Part shown: positions 49,389 to 57,209 of the stretch, piece after piece | How the letters are laid out: each line of letters begins with the position of its first letter | Position numbering within the stretch: position 1 is the first letter of the stretch | Translations under genes and position numbers: made by a program | Assembly (NCBI GenBank): GCA_020634335.1 | Contig: JACKBY010000003.1 | Span: 194,682-258,681 of the forward strand | From: Promineifilum sp. | Lineage (GTDB): Bacteria > Chloroflexota > Anaerolineae > Promineifilales > Promineifilaceae | Length of the DNA stretch: 64,000 nt | Direction of reading: 5' to 3' | Notes under the pieces: model-generated | Databases searched by the model: none | Told to the model about the DNA's origin: nothing | Seen by the model: the letters and a program-made list of their open reading frames with translations, nothing else

Positions 49389-50367
49389 TGCGGGGCTGAC
49401 ACCCCATCAAGCGCCGTTGCGCAATGTATTCGGCGACGCGCTGCTGGCCGTCGCCACGGAAAACCCCCGCGTGGTCGTGCTGGACGGCGACCTGGGCAAC
49501 TCGACCAAAGCCGAGACCGTCCGCCACGCCTTCCCCAAGCGGTTTTTCAATCTGGGCATCGCCGAAAGCAATCTGGTGGGCGTGGGCGCGGGGCTGGCTG
49601 CTTGCGGTCTCATCCCCTGGATCACCAGCTTTTCCTCATTTCTGCTCTGCAATGCCTATGATCAATTGCGGCTGGCCGTCGCCATGTCCAACATCAACGC
49701 CAAAGTGTTGGGCAGCCACGGCGGCATCACCCTGGGCAAGGACGGTCCGACACAAATGGGCATCGAAGACCTGGCGCTGGTGGGCGGTATGCCGACCTTC
49801 GTCATGCTGGTGCCCAGCGATCCGGCGTCGATGCACGCCGCCGTGCGGGCGGCCACGGAGTACGTCGGCCCGGTCTGGTTGCGCTCCAGCCGCGTGGCGC
49901 TACCGCAGATTTACCCGATGGGCGAGTGCCCGTTCGAGATTGGGCAGGCCAACATCGTTCACCAGGGGGATGACCTGACGATCATCGCCTGCGGCATCAT
50001 GGTGGCCGCCGCGCTGGACGCCGCTGCCGTGCTGTCCCGCGAGGGCATCGAGGCCCGCGTGCTGGATATGCTGACCCTGCGGCCGATGGATACGACGGCC
50101 ATCGTCGCCGCGGCCAGGGAGACGGGGGCCATCGTGACGGCCGAGGAGCATCTGTTGACCGGCGGCATGGGTAGCAACGTCGCCCGTATCGTGGCTTCGC
50201 ATCATCCGGTGCCGATGCGTTTTGTTGGTTTGGCCGATACCTATACCGACTCCGGCGACCCCGATGATTTGCTGCGCAAGTATCATCTGACGGCGGCCGA
50301 CATCGCCCAGGCCGCGCGAGAAGCCTATGCCGCCAAGCACGACGCGGGCAACGGCCGGGAACGATGA
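49372..50367 (+). CDS. Transketolase C-terminal subunit
   Basis: A 331-residue pyrimidine-binding and C-terminal half of the split transketolase. The ATG at 49372 has GGGAGGAG upstream, inside the end of the first subunit gene. Blocks are VVVLDGDLGNSTKAE, RFFNLGIAESNLVGVGAGLAACG (catalytic Glu of the ThDP site), GKDGPTQMGIEDLALVGGMP and TAEEHLLTGGMGSNVA. Split enzymes of this kind commonly occur in operons for unusual sugars, transferring a two-carbon ketol unit from a ketose phosphate to an aldose phosphate. The gene overlaps the next by ATGA. Confidence 0.95.
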   Translation: MSLGHDAGLTPHQAPLRNVFGDALLAVATENPRVVVLDGDLGNSTKAETVRHAFPKRFFNLGIAESNLVGVGAGLAACGLIPWITSFSSFLLCNAYDQLRLAVAMSNINAKVLGSHGGITLGKDGPTQMGIEDLALVGGMPTFVMLVPSDPASMHAAVRAATEYVGPVWLRSSRVALPQIYPMGECPFEIGQANIVHQGDDLTIIACGIMVAAALDAAAVLSREGIEARVLDMLTLRPMDTTAIVAAARETGAIVTAEEHLLTGGMGSNVARIVASHHPVPMRFVGLADTYTDSGDPDDLLRKYHLTAADIAQAAREAYAAKHDAGNGRER

Positions 50368-51683
50368 ACGTTCGACAAGCCTTACAACAGCGACAGGCCG
50401 AGGGCCGCCCGATCCGGGTCGGCGCCACGGGGGCGGACTGGATGGGCAGCGGCTTTGTGGCTCAAATGGCCCACGTGCCCGGTATGGTCGTGGCGGTGCT
50501 GGCCCACGACGACATCGCTGCCGCGCGTGATGCCTTTTTGCGGACGGGCGTCGCCGCCGGCGACATCGTTGAAGCGAGCGCGGCCGGCCCGGCGACCGAC
50601 GCCATTCGGGCCGGGAAGCGCGTCGTCACCGGCGATGTCGGGCTGGCGGCGCAACTGGCCACCGTCGACATCGTGGCCGATGTGACCTTCTCGCCGGCCA
50701 CAGGCGCGCAGACGGCCGAGGCCTGCATCCGCCACGGCAAGGACATCGTTCTGGTGAACATCGAGGCCGATGTGACCGTCGGTCACATTCTGCATCGCCG
50801 GGCGGTCGAGGCGGGCGTGCTCTACACGGTATCGTCGGGCGACGAGCCGGGCTGCCTGATGGAGCTTTACAACTTCGTCACCAGTCTGGGGATGGAGATC
50901 ATCGTCATCGGCAAGGGCAAGAATAATCCGCTGGACCCGACGGCTACGCCGGACACGGTGGCCGAGTCGGCCCGGCGGGTGGATAAGGACCCCTATCAGG
51001 TGGCCTCCTACGTAGACGGCACGAAGACGATGTTCGAGATGACCTGCGCCGCCAACGCCACCGGCTGCGTCCCGATGCGACGGGGGATGATCGGGCCGGA
51101 GGCGACGCTGGAGACCGTATCGCGGGTGTTCGCCCTGAAGGAAGACGGCGGGTTGACCGAGTTTCCCGGCGCGGTCGATTTTGTGCAGGGCAACGCCATG
51201 GCCGGCGGTGTCTTCGTCACTGTCCGCGTCACTGATCCGCGGCTGCGGGCCGATCTGGAATATCTGAAGGTGGGCCGAGGGCAATATTTTACCTTCTTCC
51301 GACCCTATCACCTGTGGTTCATCGAGGCCCCCATCTCCATCGCCCGGGCCTGTCTGTTCCGCGAGGCAACGTTGACGCCGCTGGAGCGTCCCATAGCCGA
51401 CATCATGACCGTCGCCAAGCGGGCCCTGAACCCCGGCCAACGACTGGACGGCTTCGGCGGCTACGACTACCATGGAGTCATGGATCGGGTGGCGGAGGTC
51501 TTTGCGCTGGGTGGGTTGCCCGTGGGCCTGGCTCCCGGCGCGGTGATGAGGCGGCCGGTGGCCGCCGGCGACATCGTGACCTGGGATGACGTGGCGCTGG
51601 ACGAGAGTAGCGCGGTTGTCCGCTGGCGTCGCCAACAGGATGCCCTGTGGGCCGACGATCCATCAGGCATTATTCAAAAGTAG
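50364..51683 (+). CDS. NAD(P)-dependent oxidoreductase with C-terminal SAF domain (COG4091-like)
   Basis: A 439-residue protein. IRVGATGADWMGSGFVAQM is a Rossmann start; VADVTFSPATGAQTAEACIRHGKDIVLVNIEADVTVG is typical of homoserine-dehydrogenase-like proteins. The last 75 residues, from LPVGLAPGAVMRRPVAAGDIVTWDDVAL, are a SAF domain. Family members are loosely annotated as predicted homoserine dehydrogenase or FlgA-like; none of these names fits here. By context it acts on the sugar or an intermediate of this operon, perhaps oxidising an aldehyde or hydroxy group before kinase or transketolase action. The start overlaps the transketolase stop. Confidence 0.8.
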   Translation: MNVRQALQQRQAEGRPIRVGATGADWMGSGFVAQMAHVPGMVVAVLAHDDIAAARDAFLRTGVAAGDIVEASAAGPATDAIRAGKRVVTGDVGLAAQLATVDIVADVTFSPATGAQTAEACIRHGKDIVLVNIEADVTVGHILHRRAVEAGVLYTVSSGDEPGCLMELYNFVTSLGMEIIVIGKGKNNPLDPTATPDTVAESARRVDKDPYQVASYVDGTKTMFEMTCAANATGCVPMRRGMIGPEATLETVSRVFALKEDGGLTEFPGAVDFVQGNAMAGGVFVTVRVTDPRLRADLEYLKVGRGQYFTFFRPYHLWFIEAPISIARACLFREATLTPLERPIADIMTVAKRALNPGQRLDGFGGYDYHGVMDRVAEVFALGGLPVGLAPGAVMRRPVAAGDIVTWDDVALDESSAVVRWRRQQDALWADDPSGIIQK

Positions 51684-51694
51684 GAGGTTGATCT

Positions 51695-52657
51695 ATGCGC
51701 ATCGGCGTGTTTACGGCTCTGTATCAGCAATTTGATTTCGAGGAGGCGCTCGACAAGGCGGTTGCCGCGGGCGTGTCGGCGGTGGAGATCGGCGTCGGCG
51801 GCTATCCCGGTAGCCAACATTGCCGTGTCGATGACCTGTTGGCCGGCGCGGGCGAGCGGCGCGCCTTTCTGGATGCCATCCAATCGCGCGGTCTGCTGCT
51901 CAGCGCCCTCAGCGTCCACAACAACCCGCTCCACCCCGACGCGGCCGTGGCTCGGCAGGCCGACGAGGACCTGTGCCGGGCCATTCGGCTGGCCCAAGGG
52001 CTGGGCGTGCCGGTCGTCAACGGCTTCTCCGGGCTGCCGGCAGGCGCGCCGGGCGACACAATGCCCAACTGGGTCACCTGCCCCTGGCCGCCGGAGTTCC
52101 TGCAAATGCTCGATTATCAGTGGAACGAGGTCGCCGTTCCCTATTGGCGCGAACTGGAACCGTACGCCGCCGAGCATGGGGTCAAGATAGCCTTCGAGAT
52201 GCACCCCGGCATGTTGGTCTACAACGTCGAAACAATGTTGCGCCTGCGGGCGGCGACCGGCCCGGCGCTGGGCTGCAACTTCGATCCCAGCCACTTGTGG
52301 TGGAACGGCGTCGACGCGGCGGCGGCCGTGCGCGCGCTGGGCGAGGCGATCTTCCACGTCCACGGCAAGGATTGCTACGTCGATCCGATCAACGTTCGCG
52401 TTAACGGCTGCAATGACCACAAGCCCTATGACCACATCCTGGAGCGGGCCTGGACTTTCCGCACCATCGGCTATGGCCACGACGCGGCGGTGTGGAAGGA
52501 ACTGCTCAGCGCCCTGCGGTTGGTGGGCTACGATTACGTCATCTCCATCGAGCACGAGGACGCGCTGATGAGCAACGACGAGGGGTTGGCGAAAGCCATC
52601 GCGTTGCTGAAAGAGGTCGTGATGGTCGAGCAGCCGGGCGAGATGTTCTGGGCGTGA
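51695..52657 (+). CDS. Sugar isomerase/epimerase, xylose-isomerase-like TIM barrel
   Basis: A 320-residue AP-endonuclease-2-fold protein. IGVFTALYQQFDFEEALDKAVAAGVSAVEIGVGG is the first strand-helix unit. The metal ligands typical of the family are present as Glu in IAFEMHPGM, Asp/His in CNFDPSHLWW, His in FHVHGKDCY and Glu in ISIEHEDAL. It would interconvert an aldose and a ketose or epimerise a ketose. Members with this gene neighbourhood include D-apiose isomerase, but I cannot assign the substrate. AGGAGGT precedes the ATG, 11 bp after the oxidoreductase stop. Confidence 0.9.
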   Translation: MRIGVFTALYQQFDFEEALDKAVAAGVSAVEIGVGGYPGSQHCRVDDLLAGAGERRAFLDAIQSRGLLLSALSVHNNPLHPDAAVARQADEDLCRAIRLAQGLGVPVVNGFSGLPAGAPGDTMPNWVTCPWPPEFLQMLDYQWNEVAVPYWRELEPYAAEHGVKIAFEMHPGMLVYNVETMLRLRAATGPALGCNFDPSHLWWNGVDAAAAVRALGEAIFHVHGKDCYVDPINVRVNGCNDHKPYDHILERAWTFRTIGYGHDAAVWKELLSALRLVGYDYVISIEHEDALMSNDEGLAKAIALLKEVVMVEQPGEMFWA

Positions 52658-52667
52658 AATCTTCCTC

Positions 52668-53021
52668 ATGAAAATCGTACAACTTGACCCGGATAGCTGG
52701 GAGGAAGGGCGCGGCTATCGCAAGAACCGCCTGTTGCCGGCCGAGGCCCTGCGGCAGCCGGGCACGTTGCTGCAGATCGTCGCCATCCCTGCCGGCGCTC
52801 ACGTGCCGCCGCACAGCCATCGCACGTCGGTGGAGGTCTACGTCGTCCGGCGCGGCGTGTGCGAGTTGACTGTCAACGGCGCGCGGCACGAGATGCGGCC
52901 GGGCGACGTGATGCTCATGGAGCCGGGGGATGTTCACGAACTGTTTAACCCTGGGGAAGAGGCGTTTGAGTTGTGGGTGTTCAAAACCAATGCAACGGAT
53001 GGCGACGTGGTGTGGGACTAG
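52668..53021 (+). CDS. Cupin-domain protein (sugar operon)
   Basis: A 117-residue single cupin. The metal motif is visible as PPHSHRTSVEVYVVRRG (two His and a Glu) and GDVMLMEPGDVHEL (the last His). Cupins of this size isomerise or mutarotate sugars, or act as small sensors. As the last gene of the sugar operon, 10 bp after the isomerase, it may process the same substrate. No good ribosome site is seen before the ATG. Confidence 0.85.
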   Translation: MKIVQLDPDSWEEGRGYRKNRLLPAEALRQPGTLLQIVAIPAGAHVPPHSHRTSVEVYVVRRGVCELTVNGARHEMRPGDVMLMEPGDVHELFNPGEEAFELWVFKTNATDGDVVWD

Positions 53022-53067
53022 CGTTACCACCCCGTCATAATACCCAGAGAGTACGTCGTTTTTTCCC

Positions 53068-53095
53068 TTGTCGCTCCGGGACGTTGCCCGATAAT
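53068..53095 (+). promoter_or_regulatory. Promoter upstream of the second cupin gene
   Basis: TTGTCG (53068-53073), a 16-bp spacer and GATAAT (53090-53095) predict a start near 53102 and a leader of about 125 nt before the ATG at 53228, which has AGGAG. Confidence 0.5.
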
Positions 53096-53227
53096 AGAAT
53101 TTAGGTTGCCTCTTCAGTTATCCTGCGTTAGCTAACGATTCGGCGAACCTGTCTTGCCGTGCTTTTCTGGCTACTCATTACCAAGCTCAGGAATGGCTAC
53201 TGACTATCTTAAAAGGAGAAAAATCAA

Positions 53228-53587
53228 ATGCGCTCAACCAATTTATTGGACGATCTGGAATATCATCACGACCATCCTTATGCTCAGCCCCTGTACGTTG
53301 ATAAAAACGGCCGCGTGATTCGTTTCATGCTCAAGCCGGGCCAATCCATCAGCGAACATAACGCGCCCAGTTCTCCATTCTACGTCGTCGTGATTAAAGG
53401 CCACGGTGTTTTTGCCGGAGCCGACGGGGTTGAACAGGAATTCGGGCCGGACTCCGTCTTGATCTTTGACGAAGGCGAGAATCACATGGTTCGGGCTTTG
53501 GACGAAGAGCTTGTCTTCGTGGGTTTTTTGCATGGGGTGGAAGGCACGCGGCCGGACAAGGTCGGGGGCTTATTAGGCGACATATAG
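53228..53587 (+). CDS. Cupin-domain protein
   Basis: A 119-residue single cupin with its own promoter. PGQSISEHNAPSSPFYVVVIKGHGVF is the first motif, with one clear His and no standard Glu. FGPDSVLIFDEGENHMVRAL is the second, with His at the metal position. The metal site is thus less complete than in the cupin at 52668. It has no signal peptide. Function is unknown; the product is probably cytosolic and either binds a small ligand or is a non-catalytic sensor. Confidence 0.8.
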   Translation: MRSTNLLDDLEYHHDHPYAQPLYVDKNGRVIRFMLKPGQSISEHNAPSSPFYVVVIKGHGVFAGADGVEQEFGPDSVLIFDEGENHMVRALDEELVFVGFLHGVEGTRPDKVGGLLGDI

Positions 53588-53665
53588 AGATTGTGAAAAA
53601 CAACCGCCTTAACTGAGTAGTAACGGTGAAGGCGTAAAAACCTGAATACACCATGCGTGACGTAC

Positions 53666-53715
53666 TTGCTCACCACTTTAGATACCTTATAATTTACTAA
53701 ATTGTAGCTTATAAT
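53666..53715 (+). promoter_or_regulatory. mazEF promoter and candidate operator
   Basis: TTGCTC (53666-53671), 16 bp and TATAAT (53688-53693) form one promoter; a second TATAAT is at 53710-53715. CTTATAAT occurs twice 22 bp apart. The 13-bp perfect palindrome AATTTACTAAATT (53691-53703) lies between the copies. Self-repression by the antitoxin is the usual arrangement. Confidence 0.5.
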
Positions 53716-53753
53716 GTAGACCGGCACGCTCTGTTAAGAGCAAGGATACGAGC

Positions 53754-54002
53754 ATGTCCACAACAACGATGCGCGTCTCTCAGAAGACCCGAAACACCCT
53801 TCAGGAACTGTCCAAAGACACAGGCATGACTATGCAAGATATAATGGATAGAGCTATTGCGGCTTATCAAAGGCAACGACTGCTCGAAGCAACGAATGCC
53901 GCTTATGCCGCCCTGAAGAATGATCCAGAAGCCCGGAACGAAATGCTGGAAGAGCGGGCTGTTTGGGATATGACACTTGACGACGCGCTTGGCGGAGTCT
54001 AA
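53754..54002 (+). CDS. Antitoxin of a MazEF-type pair (ribbon-helix-helix)
   Basis: An 82-residue protein. STTTMRVSQKTRNTLQELSKDTGMTMQDIMDRAIAAY has the pattern of a ribbon-helix-helix DNA-binding domain: one strand with alternating residues, then two helices. The C-terminal half (ALKNDPEARNEMLEERAVWD, then DDAL) is acidic and would fill the toxin's RNA-binding groove. Its stop touches the toxin start with no gap (TAA then ATG). Base composition upstream is AT-rich, as for the other toxin-antitoxin pair in the window. Confidence 0.87.
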   Translation: MSTTTMRVSQKTRNTLQELSKDTGMTMQDIMDRAIAAYQRQRLLEATNAAYAALKNDPEARNEMLEERAVWDMTLDDALGGV

Positions 54003-54350
54003 ATGACTGTCTCGCCCAATCGTGGGGAAATTTGGCTGGCGGACCTGAATCCCATTCGTGGACATGAGCAAACGGGCAGGCGGCCGGTGCTGATCGTATC
54101 GACGGATGCCTTCAATCATGGGCCGGCCGATTTGGTTTTTGTTTTGCCCCTTACCAGAACCGATCGAGGCATTCCAATCCATGTTCCCGTCAACCCACCC
54201 GAGGGGGGCGTTACGGCTGCCAGCTTTATCCTTTGTGACGGCTTGCGGTCGATCTCAACGGATAGGTTGACCTCTAAACCTTGGGGCAGCGTGACGGACA
54301 AGACGATGAAGCGTGTCGAGGCTGTCTTACGCTTGCTGCTGGAGATTTAA
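54003..54350 (+). CDS. mazF: MazF/PemK-family toxin endoribonuclease
   Basis: A 115-residue toxin. NRGEIWLADLNPIRGHEQTGRRPVLIVS is the MazF N-terminal signature, with the catalytic Arg in the GRRPVLIV strand. LPLTRTDRGIPIHVPV and the later ASFILCDGLRSISTDRL complete the SH3-like barrel. MazF cleaves single-stranded mRNA at short sequence motifs. The gene is full length and directly follows its antitoxin. It is convergent with the RlmD-like gene 32 bp away. Confidence 0.94.
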   Translation: MTVSPNRGEIWLADLNPIRGHEQTGRRPVLIVSTDAFNHGPADLVFVLPLTRTDRGIPIHVPVNPPEGGVTAASFILCDGLRSISTDRLTSKPWGSVTDKTMKRVEAVLRLLLEI

Positions 54351-54382
54351 GTGTGTCGGGTGCGTCGTTTCCCAACGACGAT

Positions 54383-55618
54383 TTACTTCCGCCAAACCGA
54401 AACCACTTCAACCCAAAACCCCTGTGGCGTTAGATCCACCGGCTGAAACGCTACCGGCCGATAGCCAATCTTCACCAACCGCTTGGCATCCTTCGCCAGC
54501 GCTCCAACCTCCCCAGTGATCACCACGCGCCGGCGCGGGCGCAAGCGCTCCAGCAGCCGGAACGCCGCCGGTGATAGACCTTCCTCCAGACGATAAAGCC
54601 CCGTCCGCAAGAGCACCACATCCGGCTCAGCATCCAGCGCGGGAAATACTTCCTCTTCCGTGCCCTGATAGATTGCGACGTTGTCGAAGGCGTCGAGGTT
54701 GTCGGCCGCGTCGGCCACGGCATCGGGGTTGGCTTCGATGGCGATGACCTGGGCCGCACGCGCGGCCAGCGTCGCCGTCAGCCAGCCGGCTCCGCCGGGG
54801 TTTTCCAGCACCGTATCGTCTGGCGCAAGCTCGGACAATTCCAAGATGATCCCGGCCCACAATTCCGCCGCGGCCGGATTAACGGGATAGGGTACACCGG
54901 GCGAGAAGCGAAATTCCCGACCGCCTATCGTGCGCAGCAGGTATGGGTCGCCGATGAGCGAGGCGGCCGTGTGGTCGGGCAGGACGATGGACACCGAGAC
55001 GGGGAAATCGACGAGCAATTCCGGCGGTTCCACGTCCTCGATTTCCAGGGCGGCCAGCAGCTCCTCATCGTCGCCCAGCCGCAGCGACAACCGCCGCAGG
55101 CCGGGCAAGTCTACGTCCAGATCGGGCAAGGCCGCTTCCAGCGCTGGAGCCAGAATAGGGCACTCTGCGACGCGAAAGATGCGCCGCTCGACTGGCGACC
55201 AGTAGCCCAACCCGCCTTCGTCGGCCGGGAAGAGCGCCGTCTCCGCGCGATAGCCATATACTTCCGGCGCGGGCAGGATGGGCCGCAGTGGCGGATTTTT
55301 CAGGCCGCCGACGCGGGTCAACTGATCACGGGTGGCGTCGTCCTTGGCTCGCAGTTGGGCCGCGTAGGTCATGTGCTGGAAGTGACAGTTGCCACAGATG
55401 CCGAAATGGCGGCAGCGCGGGGTTACCCGGTCGGACGACGGCTGGAGCACTTCCAGCAATTCGGCGCGGGCGAAGCCGCGCCGGTCGTCGGGCACGTGGA
55501 CGCGCACCGTCTCGCCGGGGATGGCATAGGGAACGAAGATGGCCCGCCCGCCCTTGTCGCGGCCGAGCGCCAGCCCGCCATGGGCCATATCGGTCAGAGT
55601 CAATGTCAGGTCGGGCAT
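54383..55618 (-). CDS. RlmD/TrmA-like protein lacking the catalytic cysteine
   Basis: A 411-residue relative of 23S rRNA (uracil-5)-methyltransferase. An N-terminal TRAM domain (residues 1-60) leads to an intact iron-sulfur site: Cys69, Cys75, Cys78 and Cys153. The SAM domain is recognisable but altered: ENPGGAGWLTATLA stands where DLYCGVGNF is expected. LLRTGLYRLEEGLS replaces the DPPRxGL substrate/catalytic loop. VVITGEVGALAKD replaces VSCNPATLARD, putting Gly369 at the nucleophile position. The distal general-base Glu in FWVEVVSVW remains. It may bind RNA without methylating it. GATAAT (complement of 55626-55631) ends 7 nt before the ATG, so the start is probably leaderless. Confidence 0.85.
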   Translation of the reverse strand: MPDLTLTLTDMAHGGLALGRDKGGRAIFVPYAIPGETVRVHVPDDRRGFARAELLEVLQPSSDRVTPRCRHFGICGNCHFQHMTYAAQLRAKDDATRDQLTRVGGLKNPPLRPILPAPEVYGYRAETALFPADEGGLGYWSPVERRIFRVAECPILAPALEAALPDLDVDLPGLRRLSLRLGDDEELLAALEIEDVEPPELLVDFPVSVSIVLPDHTAASLIGDPYLLRTIGGREFRFSPGVPYPVNPAAAELWAGIILELSELAPDDTVLENPGGAGWLTATLAARAAQVIAIEANPDAVADAADNLDAFDNVAIYQGTEEEVFPALDAEPDVVLLRTGLYRLEEGLSPAAFRLLERLRPRRRVVITGEVGALAKDAKRLVKIGYRPVAFQPVDLTPQGFWVEVVSVWRK

Positions 55619-55625
55619 AAGAGGT

Positions 55626-55650
55626 ATTATCCGCGGATTTCGCAGATTAA
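55626..55650 (-). repeat. CRCAGATT repeat supplying a -10 box
   Basis: ATTATCCGCGGATTTCGCAG (from 55626) is the repeat consensus; read on the minus strand its end gives GATAAT, 7 nt before the RlmD-like start. The same arrangement is seen before the epimerase (23185-23190) and the NlpC/P60 gene (22039-22044). Confidence 0.6.
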
Positions 55651-55719
55651 GAAGAATCTAGGTCCTTTCCATGTAGTCTGCCAAAACTGCGGATGATTTA
55701 TTGTTCGGCCTCTTCGAGA

Positions 55720-56439
55720 TCAACGATACAGATCCAGGTCCTTGGGCCGGACGAGGTCAGTGGCGCGGCCGTCGGCGGGGGGCAGGCGCAGACCACGTAG
55801 CAGGACGGCCGGCAACCCCTCGGCCGCCTGGCCCATAAGAAGCCCGGCGGCGGCGGCGATCTCGTCGGCCACACCGACGTCGGTGTGTTGCAGGCGGTAA
55901 CCGTAGCGGTCAATCTCGCCGCGCCGGTCCCACAAGGCAGGCAGCCCGGCCACGCCGATGGCGACGCCGACCGTTCCCAGACGGAAGGGGCGGCCGTGGC
56001 TGTCGGTGATGACGACTCCCACGTCCACGCCTCGCGCGGCGGCGATGGTTTCGCGGATATGGCGGGCCGAGGCGTCGGGGTCGAGCGGCAGCAGCAGCAC
56101 GCGTTCTTCTCCGTCCGGCCCAACGTTGGAGCGGTCGATGCCGGCGTTGGCGCTGGTGAAGCCCAGGCGGTGGCGGACGATGACGACGCCCGGCCGTAGA
56201 CGCGAGACCTCTTCGCTCTCGCGCAGGATTAGTTCCATCAGTCGCGGGTCTTTACCCACCTGCTCGGCCAGCCGGGCCGCATACTCACCGGGTTCCACGT
56301 CAGCCAGGTCGACCAGACGCCCCTCGGCCTTGCTGACGATCTTTTGGGCGATGGCCAGCACGTCACCGGCCTGCAGACCTAATCCGGCTTGGTCGAGCGC
56401 GCCCAGCAGCAAGCTCCCGATATCGTCGCCGGCGATCAC
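55720..56439 (-). CDS. cofE: Coenzyme F420-0:L-glutamate ligase
   Basis: A CofE enzyme that adds glutamates to F420-0 using GTP. GDVLAIAQKIVSKAEGRLVDL, LRPGVVIVRHRLGFTSANAGIDRSN and GVVITDSHGRPFRLGTVGVAIG are the family blocks. The GTG at 56439 is the first canonical start, giving 239 residues. The codons just upstream still encode LSLTALPGLPD, the normal CofE N-terminus before IAGDD. They contain no ATG, GTG or TTG before running into GTGGTCA repeats and a stop. The native start therefore seems to have been replaced by repeat DNA; translation may use this GTG or a non-canonical codon. npdG lies upstream on the same strand. Confidence 0.9.
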   Translation of the reverse strand: MIAGDDIGSLLLGALDQAGLGLQAGDVLAIAQKIVSKAEGRLVDLADVEPGEYAARLAEQVGKDPRLMELILRESEEVSRLRPGVVIVRHRLGFTSANAGIDRSNVGPDGEERVLLLPLDPDASARHIRETIAAARGVDVGVVITDSHGRPFRLGTVGVAIGVAGLPALWDRRGEIDRYGYRLQHTDVGVADEIAAAAGLLMGQAAEGLPAVLLRGLRLPPADGRATDLVRPKDLDLYR

Positions 56440-56484
56440 GTCGGGCAGTCCGGGCAGCGCGGTGAGGGAGAGGTGGGTAGTGGT

Positions 56485-56541
56485 CAGGGGACAGTGTCCA
56501 GTGGTCAGTGGTCAGTGGTCAATTATTGACCACTGACCACT
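56485..56541. repeat. GTGGTCA heptamer array forming a perfect palindrome
   Basis: Three tandem GTGGTCA units (56501-56521) are followed by the inverted units. The arms 56507-56523 and 56525-56541 are exact reverse complements around t56524, giving a 35-bp perfect palindrome. Degenerate units continue to about 56485. It lies between npdG and cofE and could terminate or process the npdG transcript. Confidence 0.85.
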
Positions 56542-56546
56542 CCCCA

Positions 56547-57203
56547 CTAATCTTCCGGCAAGCCGGTAATGCGAATGCCCGCCCCCGTGATCTTGTGGCG
56601 GATGTTGATGCCTAGCAGCACGGCCGTCAGGCCCTCGGCAATAGCCGCATTCGCCAGCGCGCCGGCGTTGATGCCGCGCATCCCCGCGTCGCGGCACAAC
56701 CCGGCGGCGACTTCCTTGTCGGCCGCCTTATCGCCACAAATGAGCACGTCGCAATCGAGCTCATAGTCCAGATCGCGCAGATGGCCGGCGGAGATATTCT
56801 GGAAGGCGGCCACTACGGCGACGCCCTCGCCGAGCTGTTGCTGGGCTTCCTCAGCCGCCGAAAGGCCACTGGGCAGCCGCCAGACGCGGGCCTTGGGTTG
56901 GCCCAACGGGGCGACGACGGTGATCAGCAACTTGCCCTGTGCGGCGTCGCGGACGTCGGCCAGCGTTTTCTCTTGCGCCTCATAGGGCACGGAGAGGACG
57001 ATCAGTTCGGCCTCGGCGGCGGCCGAAGCATTGTCCGCGCCGCTTATCGTCGCGAGCGGCAACTCGGACTGCATTTCCTCGGCGGCGCGCTCGCCCTTTT
57101 CGGCCGTGCGCGAGCCGATGATGATTTCGTGTCCGGCGGCCGCCCACCGGTAGCCCAACCCGGAACCTTCCTTGCCAGTTCCGCCCAAAATCGCGATTTT
57201 CAT
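56547..57203 (-). CDS. npdG: NADPH:F420 oxidoreductase (F420-dependent NADP reductase)
   Basis: A 218-residue Rossmann enzyme that moves hydride between NADPH and coenzyme F420. KIAILGGTGKEGSGLGYRWAAAGHEIIIGSR is the nucleotide-binding start typical of Fno/NpdG, with the Ser-Arg after strand two selecting NADP. AFQNISAGHL and DVLICGD are also characteristic, and the GINAGALANAAIAEGLTAVLLGIN tail closes the F420 site. It should supply reduced F420 to LLM-family enzymes such as that at 59352. It shares strand and theme with cofE 107 bp downstream. Confidence 0.93.
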   Translation of the reverse strand: MKIAILGGTGKEGSGLGYRWAAAGHEIIIGSRTAEKGERAAEEMQSELPLATISGADNASAAAEAELIVLSVPYEAQEKTLADVRDAAQGKLLITVVAPLGQPKARVWRLPSGLSAAEEAQQQLGEGVAVVAAFQNISAGHLRDLDYELDCDVLICGDKAADKEVAAGLCRDAGMRGINAGALANAAIAEGLTAVLLGINIRHKITGAGIRITGLPED

Positions 57204-57209
57204 AGGTTA

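Noticed and set aside
53591..53753. AT-rich gap as a site of mobile element insertion around mazEF
   Set aside because: No inverted terminal repeats, target duplications or transposase; AT-richness is usual for toxin-antitoxin promoters.
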